Origin: Candidatus Hydrogenedentota bacterium
GTDB lineage: Bacteria; Hydrogenedentota; Hydrogenedentia; Hydrogenedentales; SLHB01
Direction of reading: 5' to 3'
DNA: 13,615 nucleotides
Assembly (NCBI GenBank): GCA_022706165.1
Contig: JAKJDA010000036.1
Coordinates: forward strand, 1 to 13,615
Shown piece by piece: positions 1-7,388 of the stretch (within the stretch, counting starts at the first letter, position 1; every line of letters starts with the position of its first letter). Under the pieces are notes generated by a model, which saw nothing but the letters and a program-made list of their open reading frames with translations, searched no databases and was not told where the DNA came from. The translations under genes were made by a program, and so were the position numbers.

Positions 1-1
1 T

Positions 2-301
2 GAGCAGGCCAATCTCGACGTTGTCAGGACCTTGTGCGCCACGCTGGATGCCTTGAAACCCCGCAGCGACGGCGCTTCCTATGCCTCGCTGATCACCTTT
101 GTCAAGGACCGGCCCGGCCACGACCGCCGTTATTCAATCGACGCGAGCAAATTGCACGCGTTGGGCTGGGCGCCTGCCATGGACTGGGACCAGGGCGTCG
201 AGTGCACGGTGCGGTGGTACCAAGAAAACGAATGGTGGTGGCGCAAAATCAAAACCGGCGAGTTTCTCGCATATTACCGGCGGCAATATGCCGACCGATG
301 A
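2..301 (+). CDS. rfbB: dTDP-glucose 4,6-dehydratase, C-terminal fragment (5' end outside window)
   Basis: This is the last 99 codons of RmlB/RfbB, the NAD-dependent short-chain dehydrogenase that turns dTDP-glucose into dTDP-4-keto-6-deoxyglucose, the second step of dTDP-L-rhamnose synthesis in the cytoplasm. The frame is open from base 2. It carries the family's C-terminal signatures: an N-L-D-V-V-R-T helix at the left edge, then ITFVKDRPGHDRRYSID, then an LGW motif and a terminal W-Y-x-x-N-x-W-W segment. The catalytic YxxxK and Rossmann glycine motif would lie upstream, outside the window. The full protein is usually about 330-360 residues, so roughly the last third is present. The stop codon lies inside the start of the next gene, a histidine kinase in another frame. 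Other rhamnose genes (rmlA, rmlC, rmlD) may lie upstream but are not visible. Confidence 0.93.
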   Translation, partial: EQANLDVVRTLCATLDALKPRSDGASYASLITFVKDRPGHDRRYSIDASKLHALGWAPAMDWDQGVECTVRWYQENEWWWRKIKTGEFLAYYRRQYADR

Positions 302-2078
302 GGAATTCGTGAAAGGGCCGCGCCCTCCGGAAGACGAGGCCGCAGCGGCCATCCACGACAGCGAGCTCATGCTTGAAGCGCTGCTGGATTGCTTCAAGGA
401 TCGCGTCCATATCAAGGACATTCATTCCCGATTCATCCGCGTCAACAAGGTTCTCGCGGATAATCTTTCGCTGGCCGATCCCGCCCAAGCGATCGGAAAG
501 ACAGACGCCGACTTTTTCACCCAGGAAGAGGCTGCGCATTTCCGGGAGATCGAGCAACAGGTGATGCAAACGGGCGTTCCGCTGCGAGACATGGAAATCG
601 TCGCGTTGCATCCCGTCACCAAAGCCACGACCTATCTCTTGTCGTCGAAGGCGCCCGTGCGAGACCGCGCCGGACGCATCGTCGGAATCGCGGGCATCAC
701 CCAGGACGTGACCGAAACGAAGACGGCCAAAGAGGCCCGCCGAAAAAGCGAAGAAAAATTCGAGACGGTGTTTCAAACGAGTCCGCAGGCGATCGTGATC
801 ACGCGTCTTTCGGACGGGACAATCGTGGAAGCCAACGAAGCGGCCGAGCGCCTCACGGGGTTCCGCCGCGACGAGGGCATCCACCACACCACCGTCGAAC
901 TCGGCATCTTGCGGCCCGAAGACCGGGACGACTATTTGAATGCTCTTGTCGCCGACGGAACGGCGAAGCGCCGCGAGACGCCTTACTTCACCAAATCCGG
1001 CGCGCAACGCACGGCCCTTCTCTCCGGCGAGCGGATCGAAATCGATGGAGAGCCCTGCCTTCTGCATGTCATCGAAGATATCACGGAAATCAAGGAGGCC
1101 GCCCTTGCCCTGCGCGAGAGCGAGGCAAGGAACCGCGCGTTGCTTGCGGCCATGCCCGACTCCATCTTTTTGCTGAGCGAAGACGGGACGGTGATCGATT
1201 ATTCGGGGCCCGCGGATGGATCCCGTTCCCTATATGCTTCAATCCTTTCGAAGCATATAGGGGCGCTTCTGCCAAGCTCTCTCGTGGGACAAGCGATGCG
1301 CGCCATCCGGCAGGCGCTGAACACGCGATCGGTCCAGTTGCTGGAGTTTCAGACGCCTGGGCCGACGGGGCCGCACGATTATGAGGCGCGGCTGGTCGTC
1401 TGCGGCGAGCGATCGGTCATGGCGCTGCTGCGCGACATCACGTTTTACCGCCGTCTTGAGAGACAAGTGCTGGAAGTGAGCGCGCGCGAGGAACAGCGTA
1501 TCGGACACGACTTGCACGATGGGCTCGGACAAGAGTTGACCGGGATCGCCTTCCTCACGAAGGCGCTCGCCGACAGACTGCGCACGCTGTCGCTTCCCGA
1601 GTCCGAGGATGCCCAGCGCCTGGTCGATCATGTGAACAAAGCGATTGGCAGAGTGCGAGCGTTGGCGCGAGGACTTTCGCCAGCGGGCATGGAGGAGCGC
1701 GGCCTGATCGTCGCGTTGGAAGGTCTTGCGCGAGACACGTCCGTCGTTTTCAACATCCCTTGTGCGTTTCACTGCGATATCGATGGCTTTCCTGGAGAAT
1801 CCGGCGTGCAAACCCAGCTTTTCCGCATCGCGCAGGAGGCGGTGCATAACGCCGTGCGACACAGCGGGGCCTCGAAGATCGAAATAACGTTGACGGAAGA
1901 CAAGGAGGGCATGGCGTTGCGCATCCGCGACAACGGCGCCGGGTTCGACGAAAACCGCACCGCTTCCTCCGGCATGGGACTGCACATCATGCGCTACCGG
2001 GCCTCGATGGCAAACGGCACGCTCTCGGTTGCGTCGCAGCCCGGCAAAGGAACCGTCATCGCCTGCATTCTGCAGTAG
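288..2078 (+). CDS. Soluble PAS-PAS-PAS histidine kinase, NarL/HisKA_3 type, orphan
   Basis: A 596-residue cytoplasmic sensor kinase with no transmembrane segment. Three PAS-like domains lie at about 28-145, 156-270 and 280-390; the first two end in the usual D-[VI]-T-E linker and the third in D-I-T. A HisKA_3 dimerisation helix follows at about 400-465, with phospho-acceptor His410 in HDLHDGLGQ. The HATPase_c domain covers about 505-596: N-box QEAVHNAVRHSGA, G1 box DNGAGFD and G2 box GMGLHIMRYRA. All the expected motifs are present, so it looks active. The ligand cannot be read from sequence. ATG 288 overlaps the rfbB end by 14 bases and has only a weak upstream ribosome site. An in-frame GTG at 309, preceded by AGGA at 301-304 with 4-base spacing, is an alternative start. 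The frame stays open upstream of 288 to 99, but that stretch lies inside rfbB and has no domain similarity. No response regulator is adjacent. The gene converges on aguB across 45 bases with no obvious terminator. Confidence 0.93.
   Translation: MPTDEEFVKGPRPPEDEAAAAIHDSELMLEALLDCFKDRVHIKDIHSRFIRVNKVLADNLSLADPAQAIGKTDADFFTQEEAAHFREIEQQVMQTGVPLRDMEIVALHPVTKATTYLLSSKAPVRDRAGRIVGIAGITQDVTETKTAKEARRKSEEKFETVFQTSPQAIVITRLSDGTIVEANEAAERLTGFRRDEGIHHTTVELGILRPEDRDDYLNALVADGTAKRRETPYFTKSGAQRTALLSGERIEIDGEPCLLHVIEDITEIKEAALALRESEARNRALLAAMPDSIFLLSEDGTVIDYSGPADGSRSLYASILSKHIGALLPSSLVGQAMRAIRQALNTRSVQLLEFQTPGPTGPHDYEARLVVCGERSVMALLRDITFYRRLERQVLEVSAREEQRIGHDLHDGLGQELTGIAFLTKALADRLRTLSLPESEDAQRLVDHVNKAIGRVRALARGLSPAGMEERGLIVALEGLARDTSVVFNIPCAFHCDIDGFPGESGVQTQLFRIAQEAVHNAVRHSGASKIEITLTEDKEGMALRIRDNGAGFDENRTASSGMGLHIMRYRASMANGTLSVASQPGKGTVIACILQ
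1228..1262. repeat. Perfect 13-bp inverted repeat with 9-base loop inside the kinase gene
   Basis: The left arm CCCTATATGCTTC (1228-1240) and right arm GAAGCATATAGGG (1250-1262) are exact reverse complements around a 9-base loop (1241-1249). The bases flanking the arms could add a U-G wobble pair in RNA. It lies in codons 314-325 of the histidine kinase, within the third PAS domain, and is translated as ordinary PAS-like sequence, so it does not disrupt the frame. No poly-T follows on either strand, so it is not a standard intrinsic terminator. Confidence 0.85.
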
Positions 2079-2123
2079 CGCACAGGCCATCGACCTCGGG
2101 ACAGCGGGGAGATTTCGGCGGCG

Positions 2124-3011
2124 TCAGGCCTCGTATCGTTTCAGTAGGCCGTCGTAGGCGTCGATGCGCCGATCGCGCAGAAACGGCCAAATGCGGCGAA
2201 CCGATTCCGTCCGCCCAAGGTCGATGTCGGCAACAAGCGTCTCATTCTGGGTCGCGCCGGCGCCGGCCAACAATTCGCCCTGGGGTCCTGCGACAAAAGA
2301 GCTTCCCCAAAAATCCACCCCCGCCAGCACGCCGCTGGGATCGGGTTCGTGGCCGACGCGGTTCACGCTGAGCACGAAAAGACCGTTGACAACGGCATGA
2401 GCGCGCTGGGCGATGGTCCAGGCATCGCGTTGGCGCTCTTTTTCGGCGCGGTCGTCGCGGGGATCCCAGCCGATGGCAGTGGGATAGACGAGCAGTTCCG
2501 CGCCGCGCAAGGTCATCAAACGCGCCGCTTCGGGAAACCATTGGTCCCAGCACACCAGCACGCCGAGGCGCCCCACGGAAGTGGCAATCGGCGCAAATCC
2601 GATATCGCCGGGCGCGAAATAAAACTTCTCGTGAAAACCGGGGTCGTCGGGAATGTGCATCTTGCGGTACATGCCCGCGATGGAACCGTCGCGCTCGAAG
2701 ACGACCGCGGTGTTGTGGTGCAGTCCCGGCGCGCGTTTCTCGAACAACGACGCCACCAACACAATGCCGAGTTCCGCCGCGACCGCCGACAACCATTCGG
2801 TCGCCGGACCGGGAACGGTCTCGGCGAGATCGAAACAGGCGACATCCTCGGTCTGGCAGAAATAGCGCGTTGTGTGCAGTTCCTGCAGCACGACAAGCTC
2901 CGCGCCTTTCCCGGCGGCTTCGCGCGCCATCGCGATGCTCGTCGCGAGATTCGTGTTTTTGTCCTCGCCGCAGGCATGCTGCAACAAGGCGGCGCGTATG
3001 ATCCTGCTCAT
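2124..3011 (-). CDS. aguB: N-carbamoylputrescine amidase
   Basis: A 295-residue nitrilase-superfamily hydrolase predicted to split N-carbamoylputrescine into putrescine, CO2 and ammonia, the last step of the agmatine route to polyamines. The full catalytic set is present: Glu44 in VVLQELHT, Lys117 in YRKMHIPDD and Cys154 in LVCWDQWFPE. The length matches AguB (about 290-300). The HIPDDPGFHEKFYFAPGD and WDQWFPEAARLM segments are typical of AguB rather than of nitrilases or ureidopropionases. The start at 3011 is preferred because it begins right before the conserved RAALLQHACGEDK strand, overlaps the aguA stop as ATGA, and has a good ribosome site (AGGGAG, 7-base spacing). The frame is open further upstream, but that part lies inside aguA and lacks family similarity. 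Its coupling to aguA strongly supports the substrate assignment. Confidence 0.95.
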   Translation of the reverse strand: MSRIIRAALLQHACGEDKNTNLATSIAMAREAAGKGAELVVLQELHTTRYFCQTEDVACFDLAETVPGPATEWLSAVAAELGIVLVASLFEKRAPGLHHNTAVVFERDGSIAGMYRKMHIPDDPGFHEKFYFAPGDIGFAPIATSVGRLGVLVCWDQWFPEAARLMTLRGAELLVYPTAIGWDPRDDRAEKERQRDAWTIAQRAHAVVNGLFVLSVNRVGHEPDPSGVLAGVDFWGSSFVAGPQGELLAGAGATQNETLVADIDLGRTESVRRIWPFLRDRRIDAYDGLLKRYEA

Positions 3012-4051
3012 GGCAATACTCCCTGTGGAAACTGCATTGACGCGCAATGCACCGAGCCGAATTGCAACACCAACCCGATCCCGTCGATCGGAATGATCTC
3101 GCGATCGGGAAAACATGCTGTAACGACTTGCAAGGCGTCGGCGTCTTGCGGGCAATGGTATGTCGGCGTCAACACTGCACCGTTAATAATCAAGAAGTTT
3201 GCGTAGGTCGCGGGTAAGCGATCGCCCTCGTCGTTGTATACAGGACGCGGCATAGGCAGCGGGACCAAACGGTACGGATCGTCGCTCGCCGTGCGGAACG
3301 TGCGGAGCTGCGCCTCCATGGCACGAAGGCTATCGGCTTCTTCGCCCCGCGCATCGCCCGCCGAAACGTACGTCAGCGTGTGGGCGTCGCAAAACCGGAC
3401 CAGCGTGTCCACGTGCGCGTCTGTATCGTCTCCTTCGAGCCAGCCATTTTCGATCCACAACACCCGGGAAGCGCCAAGGATCCGATGCAACTCCCGCTCG
3501 AGGTCCTCCCGCGCAAGATGCGGATTGCGGTTCGGCGATAGCAGACACCGGGAGGTTGTCAGCAGCGCGCCATGTCCGTCCGATTCGATCGATCCGCCTT
3601 CGAGGACAAGGCCCAAGGTCGTCATGGGAGTCGAGGAAAAGGCCCCAAGCCGCGCCAAGCGACGGCCTATTTGGTTGTCGTCGTATGCGGGATATTTCAA
3701 GCCCCATCCGTTGAACGCAAAATCGAGGAGTTCGGGCCGACCCTCGCGCAAAATTGCGATGGGCCCATGGTCGCGCGCCCAGATGTCGTTCGACGGAACG
3801 GGCAGGAACTGCACGTTACGCGCCAACGCCGCCGTGTTTTCCAAGAGAGCCTGGGTATGCGCAACGTCCGAACACGCGAGGACGACGCGCTCGCGTTGGC
3901 TGATCGCAACCGTCATGGCAATCAAAGCCGGTTCCACGCGCGGCAGCAGCCCCTTCCAATCGCCTTCGTCGTGCGGCCACGTGAGCAGCACGCCCGACTG
4001 CGGCTCCCATTCCGCGGGCAGCCGCACGTCCGCTAACGGCACGGAAGACAT
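3008..4051 (-). CDS. aguA: Agmatine deiminase
   Basis: A 347-residue member of the peptidyl-arginine/agmatine deiminase family (PAD_porph), predicted to hydrolyse agmatine to N-carbamoylputrescine and ammonia in the cytoplasm; AguB, next door, takes the product. Visible motifs are RLPAEWEPQSGVLLTWPH near the N terminus, NDIWARDHGP with the substrate-binding Asp, GDDTDAHVD with the catalytic His, and SVHCASM near the C terminus with nucleophile Cys336. The Cys follows FGS rather than the more usual run of glycines (GGGxIHC), a small deviation. Start choice is uncertain. ATG 4051 leaves nine residues before the conserved RLPAEW and is used here. ATG 4072 (354 aa), ATG 4090 and ATG 4099 (363 aa) are also open, and 4072 and those upstream overlap the preceding glycosyltransferase gene. 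None has a clear Shine-Dalgarno. The aguB neighbour argues against a protein-citrullinating role. An arginine decarboxylase, needed to make agmatine, is not in the window. Confidence 0.92.
   Translation of the reverse strand: MSSVPLADVRLPAEWEPQSGVLLTWPHDEGDWKGLLPRVEPALIAMTVAISQRERVVLACSDVAHTQALLENTAALARNVQFLPVPSNDIWARDHGPIAILREGRPELLDFAFNGWGLKYPAYDDNQIGRRLARLGAFSSTPMTTLGLVLEGGSIESDGHGALLTTSRCLLSPNRNPHLAREDLERELHRILGASRVLWIENGWLEGDDTDAHVDTLVRFCDAHTLTYVSAGDARGEEADSLRAMEAQLRTFRTASDDPYRLVPLPMPRPVYNDEGDRLPATYANFLIINGAVLTPTYHCPQDADALQVVTACFPDREIIPIDGIGLVLQFGSVHCASMQFPQGVLP
3019..3024 (-). promoter_or_regulatory. Ribosome binding site of aguB
   Basis: AGGGAG on the minus strand lies 7 bases before the ATG at 3011, inside the last codons of aguA. 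It fixes the aguB start against the longer open frame. With the 4-base ATGA overlap it suggests translational coupling of aguA and aguB. Confidence 0.7.
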
Positions 4052-4064
4052 GCTGTGAGGATCA

Positions 4065-6018
4065 TTATTCATGGACGGATGAATCGCCATTCTTCGCATC
4101 GCCCGCGATCGTGTGCGAGACGCACTGAGAGATCTGCGTCACGGCGGGCGATTCTTCCAGCGCCTTTGTCAAAACGACCCGATCAATGACTGCCGGCGTC
4201 GCGTTTGGGTTGCATAACGTCACCTCCAAGGAATTTCCGCTGCACGTTGCGCGCGCGTCTATCCCGTCGACGCATTCGCCCAAAACGCGAGGAACCCATT
4301 CCGGGCCCGAAACGTCCGCAATCGCCAGGGAAACGGATTGTCCCTGCTGCAGCGAAATAACAAGACGATCGCCGCACAGGAACGCCGGACAAGCGTTTTC
4401 GCTCATGAAATACGCCGGGATGTCAATGCGGTCCGGCTCGCTTCGGACGCCAACCTTGAGACTGCTCTGGCGAAACCACATGACGACGGTTTCGTTTTCT
4501 TCGCCCCATCCCCCCAAATGCACCGGGGCGTATAGACGACGGAGGGTATCGAGACCCTTCTGCTCGCGGGGAGGCATCGCATTCTCCCATGTGTCTCCCG
4601 GAAAAAGCGAGATGATATCGGGATTTCTGGCAAAGAGGTAGCGCGCATTCGCCAATTCATGTCCCAAAAAACCTTTCCCAAAATCTTCGGGAGGGTGACG
4701 CGGCAAATAATAATCGTTCAAGCCCAACATGTCGAGGCTCGGCAATTTCGACCAAAACGGCAGACATCCAGCGGCGACCACGGCAAGCAACGGCTGTTCG
4801 TCGGCAAAGGCCTTGTTGAGCAGAACGCCCAAGGCCTGGCCCTTCCACTCGAAACGCTCGCGGACCGCCCTCCGGTTCTCGGGATTGGCGAACTGAATGC
4901 ACGAAAAAAGCCCGAACAGAATGGCGATCCCGATCAATCCTCCGCGAGCGCCTAACCGTCTGCCTTCCTGCCGCACATAATCGCGGAGAAATTCGCCCCC
5001 CTCCACCACGGCAAAGGAGAGTATCGTCAGCGGAGGAAGCATATGCCGCCACGCCGGAAAAATGTCCCCCCCCGGCGACGGCTACATAGACCAACCACGG
5101 CGCGAGCAAGGATCCCAGAAAAATGGCGCGTTGACGGTGCGGAGCGCCCAACGCCGCACCCATCCCCAGGTATGCAATGGCCAAAACAGAAAAAGGAGCG
5201 AGCGACCCCAGGCCGTTGATGACATACACAGCGCCATTCTGGAAATGGTGCCACGAGGGAGCCAACTTCACCAAAGCCGTGTTGGGCACGAACTCTCCGT
5301 AATATCCGATGCGGAAAGCCAACTGCCCGGAACAGAATAGAACCGGCAAGCAGGGCAACAGAAACAAAATGCGCCACGACCAACGGCGGCGAGACAGCGC
5401 CCGCGCCAAGCTAATTCCCGCCAAGGCGGCAACCGTGAAGAGGGGACCGTCCGGCCGCGTAAGACACATGCCGCCAAGGAAAGCGGAAGCCGCAAGGGCG
5501 GGCGCGGCGCGAGGATATTCCTCATCCAGCAACGGGAAACAGGATGCGATTGCCCACGCCAGACAAACGGCGTAGAGCGGCTGCTCCAGTCCGCCAATCG
5601 CCCAAACGGCGCTGGGGGCCGCCAAACAAAAGAAGAGCGCGCCCGCGGAAATCGACGACCAAGACGCGCCTTTGCGTTCCGCGCGAAGATAGGCCAGCGG
5701 CAAGGCGAAGACCGCGACCGACATGAACAAAAGGCCCGCCAATCGCGACGCGCCCACCAATCCCACGTGAAGTCCCTTGGATATTCCGGCGACCGTCAAC
5801 ACCCACAACAGATTTGAGTACCCCTCAACGCGTTCGCCGTCGTTCCACGTCAGCCCCTTGCCCTCCAGAAAACGCTCCGCGTATCGCAACGAAATGAGGG
5901 CATCGTCCGAGATAAAGGGATAGTAATGCAACGCATGCGCGAACAACAGACAAGAAGCCGTCAACACGAACAGCGCAAGGAATGCGAATTCCTTTTTCCG
6001 GGCTGGAAGATGTTCCAT
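4065..6018 (-). pseudogene. AftB-like GT-C membrane glycosyltransferase, split by a single frameshift
   Basis: Two overlapping open frames form one gene of about 650 residues. Codons from ATG 6018 encode an N-terminal membrane helix (about 11-30), then the GT-C Asp-Asp pair at 38-39 in FISDDALISLRYAERF and the block NDGERVEGYSNLLW, followed by many hydrophobic segments. This signature is shared with the mycobacterial arabinofuranosyltransferase AftB (Rv3805c) and relatives, which use polyprenyl-phosphate sugars on the periplasmic side. At a run of eight Gs (5066-5073) the frame is lost. Removing one G gives AGGDIFPAWRHMLPPL, matching the family's GGD-x-x-x-x-R loop, and continues into the second frame to the stop at 4065. 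That half holds more membrane segments and a soluble C-terminal domain beginning DMLGLNDYYLPR. As read, translation would instead run 453 residues and end at 4657 with an Arg-rich unrelated tail. It may be a sequencing error, a true pseudogene or a phase-variable gene. The acceptor and sugar are unknown. The start at 6018 has only a distant GGAG. Confidence 0.85.
5066..5073 (-). repeat. Homopolymer G8 tract (C8 on + strand) at the frameshift
   Basis: Eight consecutive Gs on the coding strand sit exactly where the glycosyltransferase reading frame breaks. Seven Gs would restore a continuous family-like protein. Such tracts are prone to replication slippage and to base-calling errors. Confidence 0.9.
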
Positions 6019-6116
6019 AACGCTTACGGCGCTTTCTCCGCGAACGGCCCCGCGTGTATCACGGCTTCCCTTTCATTGGGCTTTGCCTCAATCCGATCCC
6101 TGGCGCAGCGCGCGCC

Positions 6117-7373
6117 CTACTTGCGCCTCTTGATTTCCGGAGCCTCCCGGATGCAAGCGCCAAGGACGCGAAAGGCTTGGCCGAACATGGCCGAGACGTT
6201 TCGATGGAACCCGGCGGCGCCCGTCGCGGGAACCTGGAAGCCGTCGGGCGTTTCGGGGACGTGGCCCCAGTGCTGAAAAAGCCGACCCCATTCGCTTTCG
6301 AGACAGGCTTTCATCTGGCGTTCGCTGTTGCGCTGGTACCAGTAAAAATCGTGGTAGAGCACGCTGGCGATATAGGCCCACGGAGCCATCCAGGTCTTGA
6401 GCGACCACTCGATCGGCTTTTTGAGGGGCCCCCAATAGATTTTGTGTTGCATCTGGCTCGCGAAGGTCATTTTCTTGAACGGCCCGACGAAATGCCAGTT
6501 CTCGTTCGCGGCATCCACGTCGCCGACGACCTCGATGTCGCGCACGTCGCCGCAGCCGAGGCCGAGGTCGTGCGCCAGACGGATAAACTTGCAGTCGCGA
6601 AGCGGATCGAACCCCATCAACTTCGCCGCGACGGCATCGATGGCCACTTGGTCGGACGACGCAAGCAGCACGTTCTTGACGTGCGGCAGCATGCACCGCG
6701 GGCCGGGACCGTCACCCGCAAATGTGCCGTCCATCACCGCAAACACGCCGCGATGAATCTTCTTCTGAATCATGAGCAAATCGACAAGCGTCTCGTGAAT
6801 GACCGGATGCGTCCAGTGGCGATGCTCATTCAGCAGCCCCCCGAACGCGTTCTTCATCGCGCCGGTGGTCGTAGTGAAAACATGGGTCTTGACGGTCGGC
6901 AGGTGGATGATGTTTTCCCCGATGAATCGCTTGGGAATGGAAAAACCCTTGGGGTACACCTCGTTGAGACACAGAAACTTCTTGGCGAGATCGCCCACGG
7001 CGTCGCGAATATTGATCCATTCCTCGCCCTCGTACAAATGCACGTTGCGCAGGCCATAGGCGTTGACGACATCAATCTGCTTGTTTTCGCGCTCGCCCAG
7101 GTGCGAATCGATCACCACGGTGCGGTTATGGCAAGCGTGGATAAGGTCCCCCGAATACCCGTCGCGCAACAGCGCGCCGATCACGCCGTCCAACTGCCAC
7201 GGCGTCGTCGAACTGGCCGGAAAAAAGAAATGCCACGAGATATTGACCTTGAGCGCCGTGTCGGCGTCCTTGGCGATGACGTCCTGATACCCGGCGAGAT
7301 TCAGCAATTCATGATAATCGGACCGGACGCGCTCGGGACTCGTCCGCAACACGGCGACCTTCGATCGGGACAT
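6117..7373 (-). CDS. DUF362 domain protein without ferredoxin domain
   Basis: A 418-residue protein of the DUF362 family. The core is visible at about residues 150-250: IGENIIHLPTVKTHVFTTTT, GAMKNAFGGLLNEHRHWTHP and VFAVMDGTFAGDGPGPR. DUF362 proteins are often fused to or accompanied by a 4Fe-4S ferredoxin; no CxxCxxCxxxC cluster motif is present, so an iron-sulfur role is not supported. About 120 C-terminal residues beyond the core contain an aromatic-rich segment (LYHDFYWYQRNSE) and look less conserved. There is no signal peptide. The biochemical function of the family is not established and none is assigned here. The start at 7373 is backed by a strong ribosome site. It lies 15 bases after the UbiA-like gene and 98 bases before the glycosyltransferase, all on one strand, so co-transcription is likely. 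That setting hints at a part in lipid-linked sugar or envelope chemistry, which is inference only. Confidence 0.88.
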   Translation of the reverse strand: MSRSKVAVLRTSPERVRSDYHELLNLAGYQDVIAKDADTALKVNISWHFFFPASSTTPWQLDGVIGALLRDGYSGDLIHACHNRTVVIDSHLGERENKQIDVVNAYGLRNVHLYEGEEWINIRDAVGDLAKKFLCLNEVYPKGFSIPKRFIGENIIHLPTVKTHVFTTTTGAMKNAFGGLLNEHRHWTHPVIHETLVDLLMIQKKIHRGVFAVMDGTFAGDGPGPRCMLPHVKNVLLASSDQVAIDAVAAKLMGFDPLRDCKFIRLAHDLGLGCGDVRDIEVVGDVDAANENWHFVGPFKKMTFASQMQHKIYWGPLKKPIEWSLKTWMAPWAYIASVLYHDFYWYQRNSERQMKACLESEWGRLFQHWGHVPETPDGFQVPATGAAGFHRNVSAMFGQAFRVLGACIREAPEIKRRK

Positions 7374-7380
7374 GCACTAG

Positions 7381-7386
7381 CTCCTT
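7381..7386 (-). promoter_or_regulatory. Ribosome binding site of the DUF362 gene
   Basis: AAGGAG on the minus strand is spaced 7 bases from the ATG at 7373 and lies just past the UbiA-family stop codon at 7389. It is the clearest Shine-Dalgarno in this operon and supports both the start choice and co-transcription. Confidence 0.75.
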
Positions 7387-7388
7387 GT

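Noticed and set aside
99..287. Upstream extension of the histidine kinase frame
   Set aside because: It lies wholly inside the conserved rfbB 3' end and has no PAS or other domain similarity.
1239..2090. 283-codon open frame on the - strand
   Set aside because: Antisense shadow of the histidine kinase, whose H-, N- and G-boxes are all on the + strand.
2079..2123. Possible terminator between the convergent kinase and aguB genes
   Set aside because: Only a 5-base GCCTG/CAGGC pairing with a long loop was found and no T-run, so no terminator is claimed.
2349..3206. 285-codon open frame on the + strand
   Set aside because: Antisense shadow of aguB and the end of aguA, with no domain motifs. The minus-strand genes hold complete catalytic residues.
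4657..5065. Arg-rich C-terminal tail of the 453-codon frame as a separate domain or gene
   Set aside because: It is the out-of-frame continuation past the G8 tract. The other frame over the same bases carries the conserved glycosyltransferase C-terminal half.
6075..6092. Small hairpin between the DUF362 and GT-C genes (ATTGGGC with GCCTCAAT)
   Set aside because: The stem has a one-base bulge and no T-run on the minus strand. It is too weak to call a terminator or attenuator within an apparent operon.
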